A stretch of DNA of 13,338 nt from Planctomycetota bacterium. GTDB taxonomy: Bacteria; Planctomycetota; Planctomycetia; Pirellulales; Pirellulaceae. The translations under genes were made by a program, and so were the position numbers. This document shows positions 1 to 8,717 of this stretch, one piece after another. A model generated the notes under the pieces. It did no database searches, had not been told where the DNA came from, and was given only the letters and a program-made list of their open reading frames with translations. Each line of letters starts with the position of its first letter. Position 1 is the stretch's first letter. The DNA is taken from positions 1 through 13,338 of the forward strand of contig JAPLNJ010000384.1 in assembly GCA_026692885.1 (NCBI GenBank), read 5' to 3'.

Positions 1-339
1 TGCGTTGAATTGGTGTTTTCCCGAATGCCTGATTTTGTTCCATTCTGGTTTGCCTCGCGGAGCGATTACGAAATCAAGGATGACCGAGTGGCCCCTGGGG
101 CACCCCTGCTCGTGATCCACAAGTTGTTGCCCCAAAGGGGCAGCCACATAGCAGCCGGCGCAGCCCTGGGATCACAAGGTCCCCCGAAATCCCTGCCCTG
201 AAGGGGCGCAACCTGGAACGGGTGGTGCCCTTTCAGGGCATGTGATCGGGGTTGAGGTAACGCATCGGCGGCCAGGCATTGTCTTCTGTCCAATGCCGTG
301 TCGGCAAGACCACGACGCACTGGATCGTCAGTACGGCTT
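1..339. other. Intergenic region without a recognisable gene
   Basis: This is the stretch between the window edge and the stop of the minus-strand oxidoreductase. Bases 1-70 are less GC-rich than the rest. Frame 1 is open from the edge to a stop at 199-201, so a gene tail entering from the left cannot be excluded, but the translation resembles no known family and its second half is repeat sequence. I see no RNA gene, and no terminator with a T-tract downstream of the oxidoreductase stop. Confidence 0.5.
85..245. repeat. Cluster of GC-rich hairpins, probable dispersed intergenic repeat
   Basis: Four short dyads lie close together. There is a near-perfect GCCCC/GGGGC palindrome at 91-101. TGCCCC-AAA-GGGGCA (128-142) has a 6-bp stem. 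GCCCT-GAA-GGGGC (195-207) has a 5-bp stem with one G-U pair. TGCCCT-TTC-AGGGCA (226-240) has a 6-bp stem. The last two are inverted copies of one another with a single mismatch, and the stretch between includes ATAGCAGCCGG and AGCCCTGGGATC. From memory, this arrangement of GCCCTGAAAGGGC-type hairpins around ATAGCAGCC resembles a dispersed intergenic sequence of planctomycete genomes; no search was run. No ORF here looks genuine. The short open frames are simple translations of the repeat. Confidence 0.55.
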
Positions 340-1644
340 TCAGTAGGGCTTGTAGACACCCGGCACGGCCACGGCGTGTTCATAGCTGCCGTCGGCGTCG
401 GGCAGGATGCGCGGCGAGGCATCCCAGGCGAGCTGAGCGGGCAATTCATCCGGGCCTTTGGCTACGGCGTCGTCCCAACGCACGACCTGACCGGAGTAGG
501 TCGCCATGCGGCCCAGCACGGCCGTCATACTGCTCGTCGCGCCGTAGTAGCCTTCGTTGTGCGGCGCGTCAGCGCGGATCGCCTTGACTAGATCGACGTG
601 CTCCTGCTGGTGACCTTCGACCTTCGGCCCGCTGTAGGTCCAGGCCTGCGGGCCTTCGATCCGCCCGCCGCAGTTCGCCGTACCTTGCAGGCCGTGCAAG
701 TCGACGCTGCCCGAACTCCAGACATTCGCCATGTGGCGACACTGGCTGTACAGCTTGGTGCTGTCCGCGTAGGTGTACTCGACGAAGTGGCGGTCGTAGA
801 TGTGGCCAAAATCCTTGCCCTTGCGCACCTGACGGCCGCCCATGCCGTTGGCCTCGACGGGATGCTGGTCGCCTTTGGCCCAGTTGGCCAAGTCCAGCAT
901 GTGGACATGCTGCTCGACGTTCAGATCGCCGCTGAGCCACACGAAGTAGTACCAGTTCCGCATCTGGTAGGCCAGTTCCGTCTGGCCCGGCTGCCGTTGG
1001 CGGACCCAGACCCCCGCGTTGTTGCCGTAGGCTCGCAGCAACCGGATCGGCCCGATCGCTCCGTCGTGAATTCGCTGGACGGTCTCGCCGTACCGCGGAT
1101 CGTGGCGGATGTTCAGGCCCACGACGACCTTGAGTTTTTTCTGATCGGCCAGTTGGTTGGTCTCCATGACGGAGCGGAAGCCGGGTGCATCGATGCAGAC
1201 CGGCTTCTCCATGAACACGTGTTTCCCCGCCTCCACCGCCGCGCGATAGTGCGCCGGTCGAAAGCCGGGCGGCTCGCACAGCAGGACCAGATCGGCACCG
1301 CAGCCAAGGGCTTGCTGGTAGGCCTCCAGGCCGCTGAAGATGCGTTCGCGCGGCAGGTCCACACGGTCGGGGTGGTGCTTCTTGAGTTGTTGGGCAGCGG
1401 CTTCCGCGCGGTCCAGGAAAGCGTCTGCCACCGCCACCAGCTTGATCCGGTCCGGCACGTTCAGACACTGCACCGCGGCACCGGTGCCGCGTCCGCCGCA
1501 CCCGATCAGCGCGACTTTGATCTCGTCCGAGCCCGCGGCGTGGGCGCTGCGCGACAGGGTCAGACCGCCCACCAGGGCGGCCCCCGCCAGGGTTTGCGTC
1601 GAGCCAACCAGAAGACTCCGCCGTGATGTGTTGTGCGTGTGCAT
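340..1644 (-). CDS. Gfo/Idh/MocA-family oxidoreductase with Tat signal
   Basis: This 434-residue protein is predicted to be an NAD(P)-dependent sugar or polyol dehydrogenase-like enzyme exported folded by the Tat system. The N-terminus carries a twin-arginine motif (TSRRSLLV, R8-R9), a hydrophobic stretch and an AHA site near residues 34-36. A Rossmann fold follows, with the dinucleotide loop G48-C-G-G-R-G53. The family EKP motif is E146-K147-P148 (VFMEKPVC), and the Lys is the usual catalytic residue. EQHVHMLDLANW in the C-terminal half matches the substrate-domain His/Asp segment of planctomycete members. I chose the ATG at 1644 because it begins the Tat signal and has GAGG eight bases upstream; an in-frame start at 1743 would put 33 atypical residues ahead and begin inside a palindromic repeat. 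Members are numerous in planctomycetes and substrates are mostly unknown, so none is assigned. The gene follows acnA on the same strand after a 161-bp gap containing the repeat, so co-transcription is uncertain. Confidence 0.92.
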   Translation of the reverse strand: MHTHNTSRRSLLVGSTQTLAGAALVGGLTLSRSAHAAGSDEIKVALIGCGGRGTGAAVQCLNVPDRIKLVAVADAFLDRAEAAAQQLKKHHPDRVDLPRERIFSGLEAYQQALGCGADLVLLCEPPGFRPAHYRAAVEAGKHVFMEKPVCIDAPGFRSVMETNQLADQKKLKVVVGLNIRHDPRYGETVQRIHDGAIGPIRLLRAYGNNAGVWVRQRQPGQTELAYQMRNWYYFVWLSGDLNVEQHVHMLDLANWAKGDQHPVEANGMGGRQVRKGKDFGHIYDRHFVEYTYADSTKLYSQCRHMANVWSSGSVDLHGLQGTANCGGRIEGPQAWTYSGPKVEGHQQEHVDLVKAIRADAPHNEGYYGATSSMTAVLGRMATYSGQVVRWDDAVAKGPDELPAQLAWDASPRILPDADGSYEHAVAVPGVYKPY

Positions 1645-1731
1645 GGGTTTGACCTCGTAGGAAAACCTCGTCGTGTGGAACGGTTCGTCAGGACTTAAGG
1701 AGCGGCGAATCAATAAGTGTCGGGTTTTCAA

Positions 1732-1788
1732 AGTAGTCATCACGCTCCGCGTGATGAAATGTCGTCACGGCGGAGCGTGACGACTACT
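1732..1788. repeat. 57-bp palindromic element with 19-bp inverted termini
   Basis: The ends are 19-bp inverted repeats with one mismatch: 1732-1750 (agtagtcatcacgctccgc) against the complement of 1770-1788 (agtagtcgtcacgctccgc). Each half is also a hairpin. 1737-1745 pairs with 1749-1757 (9 bp, loop TCC), and 1761-1769 pairs with 1776-1784 (9 bp, loop GCGGAG). The DNA can therefore form one long cruciform or two hairpins. It lies between acnA and the oxidoreductase gene, both on the minus strand, where it could act as an mRNA-end structure; no clear U-tract follows on the minus strand. It resembles REP/MITE-type palindromes. I recall similar CACGCTCCGC sequences in planctomycete intergenic regions, but did not search. 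Confidence 0.8.
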
Positions 1789-1805
1789 ATACTTGCGACA
1801 GTTAT

Positions 1806-4532
<2,727 letters not shown>

Positions 4533-4602
4533 TGCGATTGCCTACCTTCGAGTCGCGTGAGGGCACTGCCTGTTCATGCGCAGCCCAGGCCCGATCTGCC
4601 AC

Positions 4603-4619
4603 GCCGGATTTCATCCGGC
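4603..4619 (-). other. Hairpin in the acnA 5' leader
   Basis: GCCGGAT-TTC-ATCCGGC is a perfect 7-bp stem with a 3-base loop. It lies about 70-87 bases upstream of the acnA start codon and downstream of the candidate promoter, so it would be part of the acnA leader mRNA. A regulatory role is inference. It does not have the CAGUGN loop of an iron-responsive element. Confidence 0.5.
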
Positions 4620-4635
4620 CCCAACAAGTCGAGGA

Positions 4636-4665
4636 ATTCTAGTGCATCGAGAAGCGGGTTGTCAA
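4636..4665 (-). promoter_or_regulatory. Candidate sigma70-type promoter of acnA
   Basis: Reading on the minus strand, a perfect -35 TTGACA (4660-4665) is followed after 18 bp by TAGAAT (4636-4641), a 5/6 match to TATAAT. Initiation would fall near 4629, giving a leader of about 95 bases. Planctomycete promoters often diverge from the E. coli consensus, so this is a sequence match only. Confidence 0.5.
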
Positions 4666-4783
4666 TTTCGTGCTTGCGTCGTGTTCCGTCAAGCGTCACA
4701 ATGACTGCGACCACAGACCTGCCCGAAACGCCGAATGCCGCGGAACCTTCCTCCGACCGAGACGGAATGCTGTGAGGTTCGCC

Positions 4784-6247
4784 ATGACCAAGCCCACGCA
4801 TCAGATCTTCAAACGGATTGTCCTGCACAACAAGTTGCTTCCGGAGGCGGAGGTCGACGCCCTGCTGCGCGAGGTCGACGATCCCGCCCAGGCGATCCAG
4901 CGGCTGGTCGAGCGCCAGGTGCTGACCGAAAAGAAGGCGGCCCAGTTCCTGAGCGTCTATCACAAGCAGATCGAAAAGCTCGAACACGAATTCGAGGAAC
5001 TCTGGGAACCCGCGCTCGAGACGGCCAGCGTCAAAGGCCCCCCACCGGCCGCACCCGAAACCGCAGCCAAACCGGGACCGTCGGCACCGGCAGTCCGGGC
5101 GGAGCCAGGACCGGCGACCACCACGGCGAGCCTGCACCGCGGACCCGTGCTGCAACTGCACTCGACGGCGCCGCTTCCCGCCGGCGGCGTCCCGTTGATC
5201 CTGCGGCTGCTGCAGGAAGCACGCCAGGTCGAGGCTTCGGATTTGCACGTCAAGTCCGGCATGGCTCCGGTGGTCCGGGTCCGGGCGATGCTCCAGGAAT
5301 TGCCGGTGCCGCCGCTGACGCCGGAGGTCTGTGAACAGTCGCTGCTGGCGATCTTGACTCCGCAGCAGCGGGAACGTTTCCAGGCCACTCGCGATTTGGA
5401 CTTCTGCTACGACGGGGGAGCGGAATTGGGCCGATTCCGCACGAACTTCCTGTGTCACCACCGCGGCACGGACGGCGTGTTCCGGCTGATCTCGGCCAAG
5501 GTGCCCAGCTTCGAAGAGTTGCATCTGCCCGAGCTGGTGAAGCGGTTCACGGAGTATCGCGTGGGGATTGTGTTGGTCACAGGTCCCAAAGGTTGCGGCA
5601 AGACCACCACGCTGGCCGCCATGATCGACCGCATCAATTCCACGCGGGCGGCCCACATCATCACCGTCGAGGATCCGATCGAGTTCGTGCATCCCTGCAA
5701 AGCGGGACACGTCAACCAGCGGCAGGTTGGCGTGCACACACTGTCCTTCAGCAACGCGCTCCGCTCGGCGTTGCGCGAGGCGCCCGACGTGATCATGGTT
5801 GGCGAAATGCGAGACCTGGAGACCACCTCCCTGGCGATCACGGCGGCCGAGACCGGTCACTTGGTGCTGGCCACCCTGCACACGCCGGACGCCGTGCGCA
5901 CCATCGGCCGCATCCTGGATGTGTTCCCGCCCAAGGAGCAGCCGCAGATCCGCGCCATGCTGTCCGAATCGCTGCGCGGCATCTGTTCCCAACTGCTGCT
6001 GCCGAGCGCCGATGGCAGCCGCTTGGAACTGGCGGTCGAGATTCTGGTGAATACCACCGCCATCGGGCATCTGATCCGTGAGGAAAAGATGCATCAAGTC
6101 CGCGGCTTGATGCAGACGGGGAAGCAGCACGGCATGATTCTGATGGAAGAGTCGCTGGTCCGTCTGGCCAAAGAAGGCCGCATCCGCAAGGAAGACGCGA
6201 TCGCATACGCGGAGGACGTGAAGATGGTGGAGAGAGGCTTGGCTTGA
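4784..6247 (+). CDS. PilT/PilU-family ATPase with N-terminal extension
   Basis: This 487-residue protein belongs to the type IV pilus retraction ATPase (PilT) branch of the secretion ATPases, which act as cytoplasmic hexamers at the pilus base. Residues 1-76 form a charged helical segment (HNKLLPEAEVDALL, VERQVLTEKKAAQFL). Residues 77-135 are a Pro/Ala-rich linker. The PilT core starts near 136 (EARQVEASDLHVKSG). The Walker A motif is G267-P-K-G-C-G-K-T274, an unusual variant of GPTGSGKST that still fits GxxxxGKT. The Asp box is TVEDPIEFVH, Walker B is DVIMVGEMRD with E341, and the His box is ATLHTPDAVRTIGRI. AIGHLIREEK matches the AIRNLIRE motif near the C-terminus. All catalytic motifs are present, so activity is plausible. 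ATG 4784 is chosen because GAGG lies six bases upstream; residues encoded upstream from 4670 are unlike the family. The next PilT gene begins 11 bp after its stop. Canonical PilT is about 350 residues, so the front 135 are additional. A regulatory or PilU-like role is inferred. Confidence 0.92.
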   Translation: MTKPTHQIFKRIVLHNKLLPEAEVDALLREVDDPAQAIQRLVERQVLTEKKAAQFLSVYHKQIEKLEHEFEELWEPALETASVKGPPPAAPETAAKPGPSAPAVRAEPGPATTTASLHRGPVLQLHSTAPLPAGGVPLILRLLQEARQVEASDLHVKSGMAPVVRVRAMLQELPVPPLTPEVCEQSLLAILTPQQRERFQATRDLDFCYDGGAELGRFRTNFLCHHRGTDGVFRLISAKVPSFEELHLPELVKRFTEYRVGIVLVTGPKGCGKTTTLAAMIDRINSTRAAHIITVEDPIEFVHPCKAGHVNQRQVGVHTLSFSNALRSALREAPDVIMVGEMRDLETTSLAITAAETGHLVLATLHTPDAVRTIGRILDVFPPKEQPQIRAMLSESLRGICSQLLLPSADGSRLELAVEILVNTTAIGHLIREEKMHQVRGLMQTGKQHGMILMEESLVRLAKEGRIRKEDAIAYAEDVKMVERGLA

Positions 6248-6258
6248 GGTCACTTTCT

Positions 6259-7320
6259 ATGGCCCGCATCGATCAATTGCTGTTGGACATGTACAAGACC
6301 AAGGCCTCTGACCTGCACCTGGTCGTCGGTCAGAAGCCGAAATACCGCATCGACGGCGATGTCTGCGTCGTCGCCGAGCACGACGTGCTGACCGAGCAAT
6401 CGTTGGGCGACTATCTGTTCGAGATCTGCGACAAGCAGCAGCGCCAGCAGTACCTGGAGACGATGGATTTTGACTTTGCGTACGGCATCGAGAACAAAGC
6501 CCGCTACCGCTGCAACTACTTCTTCCAACGGACCGGCTACGCGGCCGTGATGCGGTTGATCCCGACCGAAATCATGACGCTGGAGGATCTCAAGCTGCCC
6601 AAGGTGCTGGTGCGGCTGACCGAATTGCGGAGTGGGTTGGTGCTGGTGACCGGCCCGACGGGCAGCGGCAAGTCGACCACTCTGGCGGCGATGATCGATC
6701 ACATCAACCGCCATCTTCGCAAGCAGATTGTGACCATCGAAGACCCGGTCGAATTCGTACATCAGAACAAGATGTCGTTCATCACGCACCGGGAAGTCGG
6801 CGCTCATACCGACTCGTTCGCCGCCGCCCTCCGGGCCACGACGCGTCAGGACGCCGACGTCGTGCTGGTCGGGGAAATGCGGGATCTAGAGACGATCAGC
6901 CTGGCCATCAGCGCGGCCAGCATGGGCATGTTGGTGTACGGCACGCTGCACACCAACAACGCGGCGAAAACGATCGACCGCATCATCGACGTCTTCCCCA
7001 GCGAGCAGCAGGCCCAGGTGCGGACGTTGCTGGCCGAATCGATCCGCGGTATCGTCGCGCAACAGTTGTTACGCCGCAAGAAAGGCCGCGGGCGAGTGGC
7101 CGTCAACGAGATTCTGATCGGTTCCAACGCCGTCTCCAACATCATCCGGGAAGGCAAGATCGAGAAAATCGCCTCGGTGCTTCAGTCCGGCAAACGCGAG
7201 GGCATGCTGTCGATGGACGATGCCCTGGACGATCTGCTGAAACAAGACGTGATCGAAGGCGAGGACGCTTACTTCAAAGCGACCGAGAAACATCGCTTCG
7301 AGCAATACGCGCCGGATTAG
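6259..7320 (+). CDS. pilT: Type IV pilus retraction ATPase PilT
   Basis: This 353-residue protein has the usual PilT length. It would power pilus depolymerisation and twitching. The N-terminal segment ASDLHLVVGQKPKYRIDG is the PAS-like domain opening. Walker A is G132-P-T-G-S-G-K-S139 followed by TTLAAMIDHIN. The Asp box is TIEDPVEFVH, Walker B is VVLVGEMRDLETI with the catalytic glutamate at E206, and the His box is GTLHTNNAAKTIDRIIDVFP. AVSNIIREGK is the AIRNLIRE-type motif. I chose ATG 6259 over the TTG at 6244 because GAGG (6246-6249) precedes it by nine bases. That GAGG overlaps the TGA stop of the upstream ATPase, which suggests translational coupling. No pilin, PilB or PilC gene is present here, so the pair is detached from the rest of a pilus locus within this window. 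Confidence 0.95.
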   Translation: MARIDQLLLDMYKTKASDLHLVVGQKPKYRIDGDVCVVAEHDVLTEQSLGDYLFEICDKQQRQQYLETMDFDFAYGIENKARYRCNYFFQRTGYAAVMRLIPTEIMTLEDLKLPKVLVRLTELRSGLVLVTGPTGSGKSTTLAAMIDHINRHLRKQIVTIEDPVEFVHQNKMSFITHREVGAHTDSFAAALRATTRQDADVVLVGEMRDLETISLAISAASMGMLVYGTLHTNNAAKTIDRIIDVFPSEQQAQVRTLLAESIRGIVAQQLLRRKKGRGRVAVNEILIGSNAVSNIIREGKIEKIASVLQSGKREGMLSMDDALDDLLKQDVIEGEDAYFKATEKHRFEQYAPD

Positions 7321-7436
7321 ACGGCCGCGGTGGACGGGACTTGGTCAGACCGCGGCTCCCGCGGGCGTCGGATCGCGCACCGACAACCGGTATCGCGGAA
7401 ACGGGCGGTCACGATGCCAATCCGCATCATCGCTGC
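7321..7436. other. Convergent gap between pilT and the dcd-like gene
   Basis: This 116-bp spacer separates converging transcription units. It holds three CCGCGG hexamers (7325-7330, 7350-7355, 7359-7364); the last two can form a stem with loop CTC. A GTCGG/CCGAC dyad lies near 7367-7384. No T-tract follows, so no canonical intrinsic terminator can be called, although the stems could act as a bidirectional barrier. Confidence 0.35.
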
Positions 7437-8021
7437 TTATCCGGCGGGACTGTTTTGCCCCTGGAACTGGCTGGGGTTCTCGACCGGGCAGCCCTTGACC
7501 TCTTCCACGATTAGTTGCGCAATCGGCATCCCCGGCCGCAGCACGAACGACGCCGGACCAAGATTGATTATCTCCAGCGTCAATGTCCCCTTGAACCCTG
7601 GGTGCACTGTCGGAGCCGTGAAGTGGACGAGAATTCCAAAGCGAGCACGGCTGCTCTTGCCTTCGATGCGGGCCGCCAAACACGTCGAATAGCCTGCCGA
7701 AATCGGCAACTCGACCCGCTCTCGGGTGCGGCCCAAAATGAAGCGGTTTGGCTCCAAGAAGAACGGTTGAAGATGGTTGAGCGTGACCGTCTCGGAGTGC
7801 TGACGAATGGTCTCCGCGATACTCCCCGGCTGCGTCAAGTCGTAGATGAACTGCCCCTTCTTGGGAACGACGATCTCATCTCCAAGTGTCAAATCAACCG
7901 AATGCGTGTCGTACGGAGAATGCGACTGGCCGACGGACGGACGTCGCGGTGAAGGCTCTGGCTGTATCACCAGACGTTTCTCATCCAGGGCTCGGAAGAT
8001 CTCGACGTTGGACAAAATCAT
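7437..8021 (-). CDS. dcd: dCTP deaminase-family protein (Dcd, possibly Dcd/Dut)
   Basis: This 194-residue protein, essentially the E. coli Dcd length of about 193, should deaminate dCTP to dUTP (or to dUMP if bifunctional) for dTTP synthesis. Visible motifs are SVDLTLGDEIVVP, then FILGRTRERVELP, then IEGKSSRARFG with K122-S123-S124 and R127, matching the GRSSxxR nucleotide loop with Lys for the first Arg. HPGFKGTLTLEI places the likely catalytic glutamate at E150. RPGMPIAQL is the trimer-core strand. The C-terminal FQGQNSPAG corresponds to the flexible YxGQxGPT lid, in a shortened form. Start ATG 8021 lies eight bases after the stop of the upstream small gene and lacks a clear Shine-Dalgarno sequence, so translation is probably coupled. 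From memory, the Lys variant occurs in actinobacterial bifunctional enzymes, so mono- versus bifunctional activity is open. A longer in-frame start at 8168 overlaps the upstream gene and is rejected. Confidence 0.88.
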   Translation of the reverse strand: MILSNVEIFRALDEKRLVIQPEPSPRRPSVGQSHSPYDTHSVDLTLGDEIVVPKKGQFIYDLTQPGSIAETIRQHSETVTLNHLQPFFLEPNRFILGRTRERVELPISAGYSTCLAARIEGKSSRARFGILVHFTAPTVHPGFKGTLTLEIINLGPASFVLRPGMPIAQLIVEEVKGCPVENPSQFQGQNSPAG

Positions 8022-8029
8022 GCGTTGGC

Positions 8030-8323
8030 TCAGACAGGTTCCAGCGCCAGTGAATGTCGCACTTGCGACCGGTCCACGGTGACCATTTGGCCGTTCTCGA
8101 AAGCCTGCCCAGGAAGACGCACCAATAGATGATCGGCATCTGAGGCGATCACATCGACCTGGAGCCACCCGTCGACCGGTGCGTCATCGCGTGGCTCACA
8201 CGCGTACTTTACGAGTTCTCCGGCCACGAATAACGAAAACGCACCGATGTCCGATGAGTCACCCTGAACGGCAACTTCACCGCTGAACAGCCCCTGGCTA
8301 ATTTTGCACCGCAGAAACTCCAT
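8030..8323 (-). CDS. Small hypothetical protein, upstream partner of dcd-like gene
   Basis: This is a 97-residue protein that I do not recognise. It begins MEFLRCKISQGLFSGEVAV and alternates hydrophobic and polar residues in several probable beta strands (SLFVAGELVKYAC, GWLQVDVIA, HLLVRLPG, GQMVTVDRSQV). It has no signal peptide or membrane segment, so it is probably a small cytoplasmic beta protein. The start at 8323 is favoured over ATG 8338 because GGAGG (8332-8336) lies eight bases upstream; that site covers part of the earlier ATG. It ends eight bases before the dcd-like start and shares the candidate promoter upstream, so the two form an operon. A link to nucleotide metabolism is inference from position only. 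Confidence 0.75.
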   Translation of the reverse strand: MEFLRCKISQGLFSGEVAVQGDSSDIGAFSLFVAGELVKYACEPRDDAPVDGWLQVDVIASDADHLLVRLPGQAFENGQMVTVDRSQVRHSLALEPV

Positions 8324-8375
8324 AGGTCTGACCTCCATGCAATCGAGACCACGTCTGTTCAGAAGCCCAAGTCAT

Positions 8376-8404
8376 CTTATAGGGTCGGCTGACCGTGTCA
8401 ACAA
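8376..8404 (-). promoter_or_regulatory. Candidate promoter for the small gene/dcd unit
   Basis: On the minus strand TTGTTG (8399-8404) and TATAAG (8376-8381) are separated by 17 bp; TATAAG is a 5/6 match to the -10 consensus. A perfect TTGACA (8396-8401) overlaps but leaves only 14 bp. Initiation would fall about 45 bases before the start at 8323. The call rests on pattern match and position. Confidence 0.4.
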
Positions 8405-8450
8405 GACGGTTGAGAATGGTAACGCAACCAGGATCGTAGAGCAATCCCGT

Positions 8451-8478
8451 CCGGAAACACGGATCCGGAAACACGGAT
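8451..8478. repeat. 14-bp tandem duplication
   Basis: CCGGAAACACGGAT occurs twice back to back (8451-8464 and 8465-8478) with no mismatch. It lies in non-coding sequence upstream of the small-gene/dcd promoter candidate. It could be a recent slippage duplication or a double protein-binding site. Confidence 0.85.
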
Positions 8479-8498
8479 ACCTTCGATGGTCCATTCCT

Positions 8499-8717
8499 CT
8501 ACTCATGTTGTAGGCACACCGGGTACTGAAGGACAAACTTAGCTCTATCGGTCACCTTCGCCATGTCTAGGCCGCGAATCAGCATTGGTTCCGCATTCTT
8601 GTATCGGGGCAACACCAAGTATTCGGTCTTGCTAACCTTGTTGATCACTATGAGCCAAACCGTCTTAGCCGGGCTCTCCTCCTTTCCACACCGGATGTGT
8701 AGACTGATTGTTATCAT
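8499..8717 (-). CDS. Doubtful 72-codon ORF, hypothetical
   Basis: This frame encodes MITISLHIRCGKEESPAK and continues with a plausible globular composition (KTVWLIVINKVSKTEYLVL, MAKVTDRAKFVLQY). A GGGGAAG ribosome-site-like sequence stands five bases before ATG 8717. That start overlaps the ATG of the large plus-strand gene (8716) within one CATG. Third-position GC is lower than in neighbouring genes. I recognise no family. It could be a small recently acquired gene, a remnant, or chance. A longer version starting at 8747 would overlap the signal peptide of the large gene by 32 bp. Confidence 0.3.
   Translation of the reverse strand: MITISLHIRCGKEESPAKTVWLIVINKVSKTEYLVLPRYKNAEPMLIRGLDMAKVTDRAKFVLQYPVCLQHE

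Larger units (their letters stand above)
8324..8715. other. Lower-GC divergent intergenic region
   Basis: This 392-bp region lies between the divergent small-gene/dcd unit and the large exported-protein gene, and is visibly less GC-rich than its surroundings. It holds the dcd-unit promoter candidate, a 14-bp tandem duplication (8451-8478) and a doubtful minus-strand ORF (8499-8717). No convincing plus-strand promoter for the large gene was found by eye. The in-frame extension of the large gene back to 8563 is not protein-like. Confidence 0.5.

Noticed and set aside
1..201. Open frame running in from the left window edge
   Set aside because: It could be a gene tail, but about half is repeat sequence and nothing resembles a known family; too little to call.
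85..245. CRISPR array or riboswitch
   Set aside because: The hairpins are irregular in length and spacing, with no direct repeat/spacer periodicity and no recognisable aptamer consensus.
66..449. 127-codon minus-strand ORF over the left hairpin region
   Set aside because: Much of it is a translation of the repeat cluster, and it overlaps the end of the oxidoreductase gene in another frame.
598..1626. 342-codon open frame antisense to the Gfo/Idh/MocA gene
   Set aside because: A complement shadow of a well-supported gene; no ribosome site or domain visible.
4574..6253. 559-codon open frame antisense to the first PilT-type gene
   Set aside because: It mirrors a real GC-rich gene with all PilT motifs on the plus strand; the product is rich in Gln, His and Arg and matches no family.
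7321..7436. Intrinsic terminator between pilT and the dcd-like gene
   Set aside because: Stems exist, but neither strand has a following T-run.
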